Source: Myxococcota bacterium
Lineage (GTDB): Bacteria; Myxococcota_A; Polyangia; HGW-17
DNA: 55,114 nt
Direction: 5' to 3'
Assembly (NCBI GenBank): GCA_018821305.1
Contig: JAHJMN010000189.1
Span: 1-55,114 of the forward strand
Shown: piece after piece, positions 1-8,310 of the stretch
How the letters are laid out: every line of letters begins with the position of its first letter
How positions within the stretch are numbered: the first letter of the stretch is position 1
The notes under the pieces: generated by a model
Databases searched by the model: none
Seen by the model: the letters and a program-made list of their open reading frames with translations, nothing else
Told to the model about the DNA's origin: nothing
Program-made: the position numbers and the translations under genes

Positions 1-80
1 CAAAAACACTCACCTTCAAAGTAAACGCCCTGCTCCTGACCCCTGTTTTCCTGAATTCCTGTCTGCCTGTAATTATTATG
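1..80 (+). repeat. CCTG array repeat, copy 1 (window edge)
   Basis: CCTG occurs at 29, 35, 42, 50, 58 and 66, so the last four are spaced exactly 8 bases apart. The same phased pattern occurs near 26053 and, on the other strand, near 39557. The copy lies downstream of the minus-strand HAD gene and may continue beyond the window edge. Confidence 0.55.
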
Positions 81-138
81 CAAGATTGTATTTATTGACT
101 AATTCACTCGGAAGTTCACTAACCGATCAGCATTGGGT

Positions 139-1227
139 CTAATTGGGATTCAGTGATTCCTTTTTGATGTCATTAATTCCTGGTTTCCAAACAAACCAGT
201 CGCCGGATTTATTATTTTGAGCTTCTTCGTGGACGGAATACAATTTTTCATTCGATATTATTGATATCTTTGGACCTAGAGTTGCCTTCATGAAGGCAAG
301 GTCCGAATCTGAATCACCGGCAGAAAATACTATTTGATACCCCGCTGGCAAATATTTCTCAAGGCACTTGATTTTTCCCATCTTGTAATTAACAACCGGC
401 ATTCCATTCACCTGAAGAAACATCTTTTGATTTGATTTTATAGTATTATTCTCAAGGGAGTAGGGAATCCCAAGTATGCGGTCAACAGAAATATTAAAAA
501 ACGCAGTTAACTCTTCAATAACAAATTGTGGAGAAGCTGTTAGTACAATAATCGGAATATTTCGTGATTTAAGTTGCTCAGAAAAGTACCGAAATACAGC
601 CCGTATCCGAATACGATCTGGAACAATCACACCATTTATTTTACTCACCGCATTAAAATCGTTGGTAGTTATTTTCTTAAAATACGACTGAAGCAGTTTT
701 CTTAAATCCTCGCGATTATATCCGTCCAGCATAAGACCAACCATAGCGTATGACGGGTTAAAATAATTTTCATCATAATTTACAAAAGCTTTTTCGCCCT
801 GAGGATCTTTAAAAGTATAATAGATGCGTCGTAAAAAATTATTATATTCAAAACAATCATCTTTATTGCAATTACTCTCAAAACCAGACAGGGCGTGCTT
901 AACACTTTGAGACAAAAAATGAACGTCTCTATACCACGACATGTTTGCAAGTTTTACATGCCCACTTGTCAGGTGATTAAATACCAGATCGCCAACGTCA
1001 CCATCAATAACAGTATTATCCCAATCCCATACTGCAACAAACCTCATATCCCTTAAATTGTCAGAATCGAAGGATTTAATCTGTTTTACAAGATTCAGCA
1101 ATCCAGTGGAATCAGTGTGACCAGCTTTTTTGTTCATTGATCTTTTCCCCGCCAAATTATAAGCGAAGATTAAATTTAGAGCAAGAACAATCCCAATTGT
1201 TGTATACCGAATCAATATCAGCCTCAA
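139..1227 (-). CDS. Membrane-anchored HAD-family phosphatase
   Basis: The product resembles the phosphoserine-phosphatase-like branch of the HAD superfamily. Motif I reads DWDNT, motif II is a Thr in VLTASPQF, a conserved Lys sits in YKMGKIK, and the acidic motif is GDSDSD. These are the nucleophile Asp and Mg-binding groups for phosphomonoester hydrolysis; the substrate is unknown. I place the start at a TTG at 1227 because GGAG lies 8 bases upstream and the first residues (RLILIRY then a hydrophobic run to about residue 25) make a signal anchor, which would put the enzyme outside the inner membrane. The frame stays open to another TTG at 1353, and an ATG at 1137 would give a soluble form. 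It stands alone, transcribed away from the PP2C gene. Confidence 0.75.
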   Translation of the reverse strand: MRLILIRYTTIGIVLALNLIFAYNLAGKRSMNKKAGHTDSTGLLNLVKQIKSFDSDNLRDMRFVAVWDWDNTVIDGDVGDLVFNHLTSGHVKLANMSWYRDVHFLSQSVKHALSGFESNCNKDDCFEYNNFLRRIYYTFKDPQGEKAFVNYDENYFNPSYAMVGLMLDGYNREDLRKLLQSYFKKITTNDFNAVSKINGVIVPDRIRIRAVFRYFSEQLKSRNIPIIVLTASPQFVIEELTAFFNISVDRILGIPYSLENNTIKSNQKMFLQVNGMPVVNYKMGKIKCLEKYLPAGYQIVFSAGDSDSDLAFMKATLGPKISIISNEKLYSVHEEAQNNKSGDWFVWKPGINDIKKESLNPN

Positions 1228-1420
1228 TTTAAAGTCTCCAATATTTTCCACTGGTATTCGTCTATAATTATTTCCGTTTTCAAAGAAAATATGAGTGCCC
1301 TGAGTTAAAAATGAGTTCACCTGGATATAAGGAATATCAGGACATACATTCAATAGACGATAAATGTTATTTTTATGTTATACATTTGCTAGATTTTGGA
1401 TAATGATGGGATCAAACAGT

Positions 1421-1561
1421 TAATATCCTGAAATACCGGTTTTGATTTTTCACCGGTTTTTAGATCGGGATAAACTACCACAATATCTTGAATTTACTGG
1501 CAGTTGCCTGTTAGGATTTTTTCTAAAAATCCTTAGAAAAGCGAATTACATGTTACGATCT
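1421..1561 (+). repeat. Structured intergenic repeat, copy 1
   Basis: Divergent member of the hairpin repeat family. It begins with TATCCTGAAATACCGG and holds a perfect 9-bp stem at 1513-1533 (AGGATTTTT, loop TCT, AAAAATCCT) followed by GCGAATTACA. The order (CCTGTTA, hairpin, GCGAATTACA) matches the copies at 2506 and 11457. It fills the gap upstream of the PP2C gene. Confidence 0.6.
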
Positions 1562-1597
1562 ATACGATACAAATTCTCCAGTATCCAGGATTTTCGG

Positions 1598-1626
1598 TTG
1601 ACTTTATTTTGATCTTATTACATAAA
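1598..1626 (+). promoter_or_regulatory. Candidate sigma-70 promoter of the PP2C gene
   Basis: TTGACT (1598-1603), a 17-base spacer and CATAAA (1621-1626) lie 43 bases upstream of the ATG at 1670. The -35 matches 5 of 6 consensus bases and the -10 matches 4 of 6. Confidence 0.4.
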
Positions 1627-1669
1627 TGATTGTTATTTTTCTGAAATAACTTTGAGGGTTTCCAATATA

Positions 1670-2428
1670 ATGCTTCTTATTTCCTACAGCATGTCTGATA
1701 TCGGTAAAAAAAGGAAGAACAACGAGGATTTCTTTTATGCTGATGATACTCTTGGTCTTTACATCGTAGCAGATGGAGTTGGGGGTCAGGACCGGGGCGA
1801 AGTTGCAAGTCTTGAAGCAGTAGAAAATATGCAATGCTGGATTCTTCGCCACAAGGGCATGTTGGAAAAATATCGAGAAAACCCAACGCAGAATTACATT
1901 TATAACATAAGAAGAATGCTCGAAAGTGGAGTTCAGTCAAGTTGCTATCTGGTTTTCGGCCTTGCTCAACAACTCGAACCCGGTTCCCGAATGGCAACAA
2001 CGATGAGTGTTGCCCTGTTTGTTGATAACATGCTTTTTGTGGGCCAAGTTGGAGATTCTCGCATCTACAGATTCAGAAACGGGATGGTTGAACAACTTAC
2101 TGAAGACCACACTTTGCTTAACTATCAATTAAAACATGGTCTTATTTCACCCTCTCAAGCAGCAAATTCTAAAAAGAAAAGTAATGTTATTACACGGGCC
2201 GTTGGTCAACTCGATTATGTTGAGGTAGATACATTTAATTTTACAGTTGAACCATCTGATCGATACATTTTGTGCAGCGATGGGCTCCATGGGTACTTTA
2301 GAAATCTTGATGAAATTGGCGAAATTTTAAAACACGATCTTCCGACGGTTCCAGGAAGATTTATCGAACTTGCAAATTCAAGAGGCGGTAAAGATAATAT
2401 TACTGTTATTGCACTGGAACTGCTCTGA
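1670..2428 (+). CDS. PP2C-family Ser/Thr protein phosphatase
   Basis: Metal-dependent protein phosphatase of the PrpC/Stp1 type, about 252 residues, which is a bare catalytic domain. Visible signatures are the N-terminal NNEDFF segment, VADGVGG, GDSRIYR, a CSDGL block and a C-terminal GGKDNITV metal-binding Asp. I choose the ATG at 1670, 9 bases after GAGGG, over the TTG at 1652. No membrane segment is present, so it should act in the cytoplasm on phospho-Ser/Thr proteins. A Ser/Thr kinase at 46332-48080 is a possible partner but is far away; no kinase is adjacent. Confidence 0.9.
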   Translation: MLLISYSMSDIGKKRKNNEDFFYADDTLGLYIVADGVGGQDRGEVASLEAVENMQCWILRHKGMLEKYRENPTQNYIYNIRRMLESGVQSSCYLVFGLAQQLEPGSRMATTMSVALFVDNMLFVGQVGDSRIYRFRNGMVEQLTEDHTLLNYQLKHGLISPSQAANSKKKSNVITRAVGQLDYVEVDTFNFTVEPSDRYILCSDGLHGYFRNLDEIGEILKHDLPTVPGRFIELANSRGGKDNITVIALELL

Positions 2429-2460
2429 TCTTTAAAGGTTTGAAAAAATGATGTTTTCAT

Positions 2461-2563
2461 CAATTTTTAAGGCCAGATAGATTTCGCAAGTTGAAAATAT
2501 CACTAGTGACCGGATAGAATTTTTAATAAAATTCTTCGCGAAGCGAATTTCCGGACACGAACT
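2461..2563 (+). repeat. Structured intergenic repeat, copy 2
   Basis: Outer arms GTGACCGGA (2506) and TCCGGACAC (ending 2558) pair around two hairpins: a perfect 8-bp stem AGAATTTT/AAAATTCT with loop TAAT (2516-2535), and TTCGC/GCGAA with loop GAA. The copy at 11457 has CCTGT/ACAGG and AGGATTTT/AAAATCCT in the same places, so paired bases have changed together. It ends 14 bases before the next start codon, just upstream of its ribosome binding site. Confidence 0.75.
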
Positions 2564-2577
2564 ACTTACAGGAACTT

Positions 2578-4176
2578 ATGATGCGTCCTGCCGTTTTTAT
2601 GTCTTTTACGAAATTCCTTATTTACATATTAATTTCAATTCAATTCTTGTTAAGTTCCTGCACAGCATGGACTATATATAATCTTTCTGAAGATGGTGAA
2701 ACTGTCACCTGCGACCATATTGGCATGGAAATATTAAAAGAAACAAAAGGGTGCTCAGTAATATCCGGGGAAATTATTTCTCTACCGAATTTACCATCTG
2801 ATACTGATTTTATTGAATTCTCTGTAATAGATAATAAAAACAATATTCTTTTCTCTTCTCAGCATAATTCTTCCGATACAGTTGAAGTTGAATTTCCAGT
2901 GTTATCACCAGGTATCGAGTCTGTCAGTATAGTTTTTTCAGATGATTCAGGCGCTGTGATTTCAAGAACATATTTTGAGTATTCACCTCTTTTTGCTGGC
3001 GTTAAATTTAATAGAGAAATTAATATCTTCAGAAAAGAACTCAATAATATTGTCCCTGCTCCTTTCTGTTCCTTTGATGGACCTTCCATTGAACCAGAAA
3101 AAATCAGATCGGTTTTCAGTAAAAATGGTAGGTTTCTTATCGTTTCCAGTTCTGTATTTGAACCATCTCCGGGATTCATGGATCCATTTGTTGAACATAC
3201 ACCATCAGGAGTGGAAACTATTATTTATGATGCGGTTAACTGTTCAGAAATACAAAGGATATCCGCTTCAGGAGGTATTGACTCCATCACATATAACCCG
3301 GGAAATGAACCTGGTATTTCTACATTTGTTTATGCTGCCCTTACAAATGAACAATGGACTATTAACAGACTTTTTTATAATGAGAAAACAAAGGAAAAAA
3401 ATCTTTCCACTATTTCTATCCCGATGGTTTCTTTATCATATCCGCCATGGCTTTTTTCCACCGGTGATTCAATTTTCATTGGAGATACGTCTGGGAGATA
3501 TTCAACATTTACTGAAAATGGAAAAATATTCTATGGTCCTGTAGAAAATCCTGACGACTTTCTTCTTTGTGAATCAACAGGTGTTTCAGTGCCCGCTGGT
3601 CATATTCCTCTTCCGGACAGAAGTGGGTTTTTCGTAAATTGCATCGGAATTCAAGACGAAGTTGTTTTTAATAATATAAACTTTGTTGATCTGTCCAACT
3701 CACCTCCGACAATTGTTGCCGAGAATGCTGATGTTTCCAATCGAATAATTCCTTTTTCAATGTCAATGAACCACTTTGGTTCTTTTTACCCCATCCATGG
3801 TTTTGTATCCGGGAATTCAAATATTTTTGATTGGCTGATTTTTCACGGTGATAATACTGGAATTCTTTCCAGAGAGATCTCACTTCCTCATCTCGAAACA
3901 AACTTAATTTTTTCAACCCCCATTGATGAGGAAAATATTCTGATTTACCAGAGTATAATGTTCAGTTCAGTTCCTGGGGGAGCAATTTTAAATACTTTGA
4001 CCTTTGAATCAACGCTTACGGCTGTTCCGCTTAATTTTGCTGTATACGTTCATGACAATGTGTTATTGATTTCAACTGATGATGGGCTTTTTTTAGATTC
4101 TTTTGAGGCCGTTAAAAATAACAACGCCCTGATTGTATCCACTGACCCATATCTGCATATTGCGTCACAATATTAA
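2578..4176 (+). CDS. Predicted large lipoprotein, function unknown
   Basis: A 532-residue protein that I do not recognise. The N-terminus (MMRP then a hydrophobic run ending FLLSSC) is a lipoprotein signal with Cys about 28, so it should be lipidated and exported. The rest is rich in Ser, Thr, Asn and alternating hydrophobics with no obvious catalytic motif, suggesting a beta-rich, possibly propeller-like extracytoplasmic domain; that is inference. Two adjacent ATGs (2578 and 2581) follow AGGA at 2570-2573. It sits between the PP2C gene and tatA with a structured repeat directly upstream. Confidence 0.6.
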   Translation: MMRPAVFMSFTKFLIYILISIQFLLSSCTAWTIYNLSEDGETVTCDHIGMEILKETKGCSVISGEIISLPNLPSDTDFIEFSVIDNKNNILFSSQHNSSDTVEVEFPVLSPGIESVSIVFSDDSGAVISRTYFEYSPLFAGVKFNREINIFRKELNNIVPAPFCSFDGPSIEPEKIRSVFSKNGRFLIVSSSVFEPSPGFMDPFVEHTPSGVETIIYDAVNCSEIQRISASGGIDSITYNPGNEPGISTFVYAALTNEQWTINRLFYNEKTKEKNLSTISIPMVSLSYPPWLFSTGDSIFIGDTSGRYSTFTENGKIFYGPVENPDDFLLCESTGVSVPAGHIPLPDRSGFFVNCIGIQDEVVFNNINFVDLSNSPPTIVAENADVSNRIIPFSMSMNHFGSFYPIHGFVSGNSNIFDWLIFHGDNTGILSREISLPHLETNLIFSTPIDEENILIYQSIMFSSVPGGAILNTLTFESTLTAVPLNFAVYVHDNVLLISTDDGLFLDSFEAVKNNNALIVSTDPYLHIASQY

Positions 4177-4238
4177 TTTATTTCCTGATACCCAACCGGA
4201 AAATCTGGCACATCAGGGAATTTATGAAAGGTTTTATT

Positions 4239-4430
4239 ATGATAGGCACCACAGAACTCATCCTGATTCTGATTATTCTTGTCGTGATTTTTGGAGCAAC
4301 TAAACTTCCGAAACTTGGAGACGCACTTGGGCGTTCCATAAAGAACTTTAAAAGTGCAGTAAAAGATGGTAAAGAAGGAAAAAATGAGAAAGTTGATAAA
4401 TCCGACAGTGACAAGAATAAAGAGGCCTGA
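4239..4430 (+). CDS. tatA: Twin-arginine translocase subunit TatA/TatE
   Basis: A 63-residue protein with the TatA layout: a short N-terminal membrane helix (ELILILIILVVIFG), the hinge residues of the LPKLGDALG segment, then an amphipathic helix (RSIKNFKSAVKDG) and a charged tail. TatA oligomers form the pore for export of folded, often cofactor-bearing proteins. I use the ATG at 4239, 7 bases after AAGG, rather than the in-frame ATG at 4224. The stop overlaps the next start (TGATG), so it is probably translated with the spermidine-synthase-like gene. No tatB or tatC is in the window. Confidence 0.85.
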   Translation: MIGTTELILILIILVVIFGATKLPKLGDALGRSIKNFKSAVKDGKEGKNEKVDKSDSDKNKEA

Positions 4431-5980
4431 TGACCACATCTGACGGAAAATCAATGATTCCTGTCCAACTGGAAAGAGGGGAAACACTGCTTTTGCTGGT
4501 GGCTGTTTTCATCACTTCCATATGCGGTCTTGCCTATGAACTGCTGATAGGTGCTACAGGGGCGTTTATCGCTGGTGATGGTGTAAAGCAGTTTGCTTTT
4601 ACCATCGGAATCTTCCTTTCATCGATGGGATTGGGGAGCTACCTCAGCAGAAAAGTTCCTTCATCTCAAGCACTTCAAGTCTTTATATCATCGGAATTAC
4701 TGATTGGATTATTAGGAGGAATATCACATCCGGTTTTATATTTATTGTATGCATATTCTTCGTCTTTTTCTGTGGCTTTCTACGCTCTCCTTATAATTAT
4801 TGGCTCATTGACAGGACTGGAGATTCCGCTGGTAACAAGAGTTCTTGCCAAGTCATCCCCTTTAAAACTGAATATCAGTAATGTTCTCAGTCTGGACTAC
4901 CTTGGCGCTTTAATTACCACAGTGATGTTCCCACTTATACTACTTCCAACCCTTGGACTCTGGTATACATCAGTGATGTTTGGTCTTTTAAACACAATAC
5001 TGGCAGGGATAATTCTCTTTACATTTCGCCGAGCTTCCTGGTTCCGAAAGATAATCCCAGCATTTTTAATAACATGCTTTGTTTTATTGGTCTTAGCCAT
5101 TGGGGGAAGAGAATTCATGGCTGCCGCAGATAATCGTATATATGCAGATGAAATCATTTATTCAAAACAAAGCTCATATCAAAAAATTGTTCTCACTCGC
5201 TGGCAAAATGACCTTCGACTTTTCCTCAATGGAAACATCCAGTTCAGTTCTTTAGATGAATACCGTTATCATGAGGCTCTAGTACATCCCGCAATGTCTG
5301 GAGTACCAAGCAGGGAACGAGTACTTATTCTCGGGGGTGGGGACGGACTTGCAGCTAGAGAGGTTTTTCGGTATAAAGATGTAAAACATGTGGATCTTGT
5401 AGATCTTGATCCCGAAGTTGTTAAACTTGCTAAAACAAATTCACACATTTCAAAACTGAATGAAAATTCTCTTAAAGATCAAAGACTTCACTATCATGCA
5501 ACTGATGCCTGGCTGTTCGTCAGAAATCTTAAGGATAAGTATAATATTATTATTGTGGATCTTCCAGATCCTTCAAGTGAAAACCTTGTTAAACTTTATT
5601 CCAGGCAATTTTATGAGGGTCTAAAACACCACCTTGCCGCAGACGGAGCCATTTCTGTTCAGGCGACAAGTCCTTACTTTAACAAGAAAAGCTTTTGGTG
5701 CATAATTAAAACAATGAGAGGGGCTGGTCTTAAAGTGTCTCCTTTCCGTGCTCAGGTTCCGTCTTTTGGTGAGTGGGGTTTTGCTCTGGGTACAAAATTC
5801 AATTTTGATCCGGGAAAAGTTAAACTTGGAGTAAAAACGCGCTATCTTTCTAATGAAATAATGAAATATCTTTCAGTTTTTCCGAAGGATTTAGTTGAAA
5901 TGGATGTTACAATCTCAACACTTGATCATCCGGTAATTTTGAAATACTACCTTGATGATTATGGTACCTACTTCAAGTAG
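4430..5980 (+). CDS. Polytopic membrane spermidine-synthase-like protein
   Basis: The N-terminal half (about residues 15-230) holds roughly seven hydrophobic helices. The C-terminal half is a class I methyltransferase fold of the spermidine synthase family: YQKIVLTRW, the glycine motif LGGGDGLAARE, the acidic VDLVDLDPEVV that binds the nucleoside, and DLPDPSSENLVKLYS near the active site. Polyamine synthases carry aspartates in this last region; DLPDP conserves them in part. Such membrane fusions are widespread, but their product is often unproven, so aminopropyl transfer should be treated as likely rather than certain. It is 1-base overlapped with tatA and its TAG stop begins a repeat-rich gap. 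Confidence 0.8.
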   Translation: MTTSDGKSMIPVQLERGETLLLLVAVFITSICGLAYELLIGATGAFIAGDGVKQFAFTIGIFLSSMGLGSYLSRKVPSSQALQVFISSELLIGLLGGISHPVLYLLYAYSSSFSVAFYALLIIIGSLTGLEIPLVTRVLAKSSPLKLNISNVLSLDYLGALITTVMFPLILLPTLGLWYTSVMFGLLNTILAGIILFTFRRASWFRKIIPAFLITCFVLLVLAIGGREFMAAADNRIYADEIIYSKQSSYQKIVLTRWQNDLRLFLNGNIQFSSLDEYRYHEALVHPAMSGVPSRERVLILGGGDGLAAREVFRYKDVKHVDLVDLDPEVVKLAKTNSHISKLNENSLKDQRLHYHATDAWLFVRNLKDKYNIIIVDLPDPSSENLVKLYSRQFYEGLKHHLAADGAISVQATSPYFNKKSFWCIIKTMRGAGLKVSPFRAQVPSFGEWGFALGTKFNFDPGKVKLGVKTRYLSNEIMKYLSVFPKDLVEMDVTISTLDHPVILKYYLDDYGTYFK

Positions 5981-6190
5981 TGTCCATTCGCACTTTGCTT
6001 GGCTAGTTACTGTCCTGAAATACGGTTTTTTTTTCGTCAGTTTTTTCCTCGGGACTCTCACTGTTTTCGCAGAAAACAGTTGTCGTCTTTGACGATTTCC
6101 TTCGGAAATGCGTTTTAGACAGTGACCGCAAGGTGTTGAAAATATTGATAGTGGCCTGTTAGGATTTTCAATAAAATTCTTCGGGAGTTT
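5978..6190 (+). repeat. Structured intergenic repeat, copy 3, with three added hairpins
   Basis: GTTACTGTC (6006) pairs with GACAGTGAC (6117). Between the arms lie three back-to-back stems: CTGTTTTC/GAAAACAG (6061-6079), TCGTC/GACGA (6083-6095) and TTTCC/GGAAA (6096-6108). After them comes the shared core (CCGCAAGGTGTTGAAAATAT) and an AGGATTTT/AAAATTCT stem that is imperfect here. The 3' end is degraded (TTCGGGAGTTTAG). Confidence 0.7.
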
Positions 6191-6230
6191 AGTGCGTTCT
6201 CAAAAACTGAAGAGATTTGAGTAACTTTTT

Positions 6231-6248
6231 ATGCCTTTATTCAGGCAT
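6231..6248 (+). promoter_or_regulatory. Short stem-loop upstream of the zinc-finger/TPR gene
   Basis: ATGCCT (6231-6236) and AGGCAT (6243-6248) form a 6-bp stem with a 6-base loop, ending 23 bases before the ATG at 6272 and upstream of its GGGAG. It may be part of the 5' leader or an operator; nothing distinguishes these. Confidence 0.3.
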
Positions 6249-6271
6249 GTGAATATTACGGGAGTAACCTC

Positions 6272-8296
6272 ATGGATATCAGTTGTGATCAATGCGGAAC
6301 TGAATATGAATTTGAAGACGAAGACATTGCACCGGAAGGCATTCGCGTAAAGTGCGAAGTCTGTCAGAACATATTTTTTATATCAAGAAATGGAATTCAA
6401 TCAGGTAACGAAGAGGACGAACCTACAGGACAACCACAACTCGAACATGAAAAAACATTTATGATTCGTCAGGAAGATGGGCAGATCCTTAAATTTCATG
6501 AACTTGAAACTTTACACGAATGGATCCTGGAAGGTATAGTCGGGGAACTTGATGAGATTTCAAGCACCGGAGATAGTTGGGCTGCTTTAAAAGATCTCCC
6601 TCAACTGGAGGAGGTTTTCCGTACACTTCGTAGAAAAAGTAGCAGTAAAAGCGATGCCTTCAGTATCTCTAATCAAGCTATGAGAGTTGAAGAAACAGAT
6701 CACCACTTGGGCGCAGTGAGTATAAATGATGATGAGCCAGAATTTTCACCTGAAGTGAACGAAAAGATCACTAAAAATGAGATAAAAAAGAAGGAAGAGT
6801 CTTCTGGCTCATCAAAGATTGCTTGGATTATAGCTGTTTTTATACTGATTGCCGGAGTCTCCGGTGGGATTTTGATGTACATGGGAATTGTCCCTTCCCC
6901 TTTCAATAAATCTCGTAGCAAATCGAATGACTCCCTAAAAGATATTACCGTAACAGACCCAGCAAAAAAAATGGAAACGGCCTATGAAAATGCAAAAAAC
7001 CGAATGGAATCGGGTACAGAATCCGATTTTCAGGCAGCCCTTGATATGCTGAAACCATGCACATTACCCCGGTGTATGGAGCTGGCTTCTTTCATTGAAG
7101 CACTGTGGTCCTGGTATCTGCTCGAGGACATTCATCTACTGGAAAAAGAGAAGGGTCTTAATGAAAAAAGAGTAAATGCTTTAAAAAAGGCAAGAACGAA
7201 ACATGCCCGGAATTCCGTAAATTTGATAAAAAACAAGCCCGAAACCGATTACGGATTCGCCGCTGCGGCAATTTCTGCTTTTATTCTTAAAAAAGACTGG
7301 ACGTCAAACCTGAAAAAAGCTTTCAGTTCATTTCCTTCTGCTCCTCCTGTGATTTTTGCTGACTTTATAATGAAGAAAAAGGAGGAACTTACGGATCCGT
7401 TTATGAAGACTCTTCAGGATGCTGTTAAAAATTTTGAAAAAACAAGAAGAACTGATGTTGTGTATCTCCAATACTCAATTGCTTTACGCTTCGAAGATCT
7501 GGAAGCTCCGGACAAAGCAAAAATTATTTTTGATGGCATCTGTGATCGATACCCTCGTAATCTGAGAGCATGCAACCGTGGAGTCTTACTTTCCAAATCT
7601 AATCCGACTAATCCTGCTAAAACTGGTCCTGATTCCATGCTTCCCGATGTCAAACCGGAAAAACACGGTAAGAAAGATGGCGATAGTAAAGATGATTTGA
7701 GCTCAGGTGATTTTGATTCATATTTTACAAAAGCCGAACAATTTTATAAGGTTGGGAATAAGAAGAAAGCCAAAAAACTTTACTTAAAAGCTGCCTCTAA
7801 GGATCCCACCAGCGCTGACGCTTTTAACGGTGCTGCATGGTGCGATATGGATCTTGGTAATCCAACCGGGGCAATTTCTAACTTTAAAAAAGCTCTCGCT
7901 CTGGTATCCCATTATGGCCGTTCAAGATATGGTCTTGCGGAAGCATTGAATCAAGTCGGCCGCAAAAAAGAAGCCCTCACCGAATATAGAATTTTTATAA
8001 AAAACCACTCCGGAAGTCATTTCGCTACCCGAGTAAAAGCTCAGATTCTTACACTGGAAAAAGAAACTGGGGATACAAGTTCTACAATTATTCTTGAAAT
8101 GGCTCCGGAAGTTAAGCCTGAACCGGTTATGAAACCTGAGCCGGAAATGAAACCTGAGCCGGAAATGAAACCTGACTCTGTAAAACCGGAGATGAAGCCG
8201 GAACCCGAAATGAAACCTGACTCTGCAAAACCGGAGATGAAGCCGGAACCCGAAATGAAACCAACTGCAAAGCCCGATGCGGAAATGAAACCGTAA
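6272..8296 (+). CDS. MJ0042-type zinc-finger / GYF-like / TPR membrane protein
   Basis: Residues 1-40 form a zinc finger of the MJ0042 type (CDQCG ... CEVCQ). Residues about 65-115 (DGQILKFHELETLHEWI ... DSWAALKDL) look like the GYF-like domain often found beside it. A single membrane helix follows (about residues 183-207, KIAWIIAVFILIAGVSGGIL), then a long charged region with tetratricopeptide repeats (about 480-600). The last 60 residues are a Pro-Glu-Met-Lys repeat. This layout is common in Myxococcota and deltaproteobacterial proteins of unknown role; scaffolding is a reasonable guess. GGGAG stands 7 bases before the start. It is followed 14 bases later by sppA, probably in one operon. 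Confidence 0.75.
   Translation: MDISCDQCGTEYEFEDEDIAPEGIRVKCEVCQNIFFISRNGIQSGNEEDEPTGQPQLEHEKTFMIRQEDGQILKFHELETLHEWILEGIVGELDEISSTGDSWAALKDLPQLEEVFRTLRRKSSSKSDAFSISNQAMRVEETDHHLGAVSINDDEPEFSPEVNEKITKNEIKKKEESSGSSKIAWIIAVFILIAGVSGGILMYMGIVPSPFNKSRSKSNDSLKDITVTDPAKKMETAYENAKNRMESGTESDFQAALDMLKPCTLPRCMELASFIEALWSWYLLEDIHLLEKEKGLNEKRVNALKKARTKHARNSVNLIKNKPETDYGFAAAAISAFILKKDWTSNLKKAFSSFPSAPPVIFADFIMKKKEELTDPFMKTLQDAVKNFEKTRRTDVVYLQYSIALRFEDLEAPDKAKIIFDGICDRYPRNLRACNRGVLLSKSNPTNPAKTGPDSMLPDVKPEKHGKKDGDSKDDLSSGDFDSYFTKAEQFYKVGNKKKAKKLYLKAASKDPTSADAFNGAAWCDMDLGNPTGAISNFKKALALVSHYGRSRYGLAEALNQVGRKKEALTEYRIFIKNHSGSHFATRVKAQILTLEKETGDTSSTIILEMAPEVKPEPVMKPEPEMKPEPEMKPDSVKPEMKPEPEMKPDSAKPEMKPEPEMKPTAKPDAEMKP
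8135..8260 (+). repeat. In-frame tandem repeats in the zinc-finger/TPR gene
   Basis: Two 18-bp units (8135-8152, 8153-8170) are followed by two 45-bp units (8171-8215, 8216-8260) that differ at one base (GTA for Val versus GCA for Ala). They encode Lys-Pro-Glu-Met tracts at the C-terminus. The near-identity implies recent expansion, and unit lengths are multiples of three. Confidence 0.9.
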
Positions 8297-8310
8297 CCAG
8301 GAGAAATCTT

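Noticed and set aside
1354-1669. Riboswitch in the gap before the PP2C gene
   Set aside because: The structure is accounted for by a divergent repeat copy; no known aptamer pattern was recognised.
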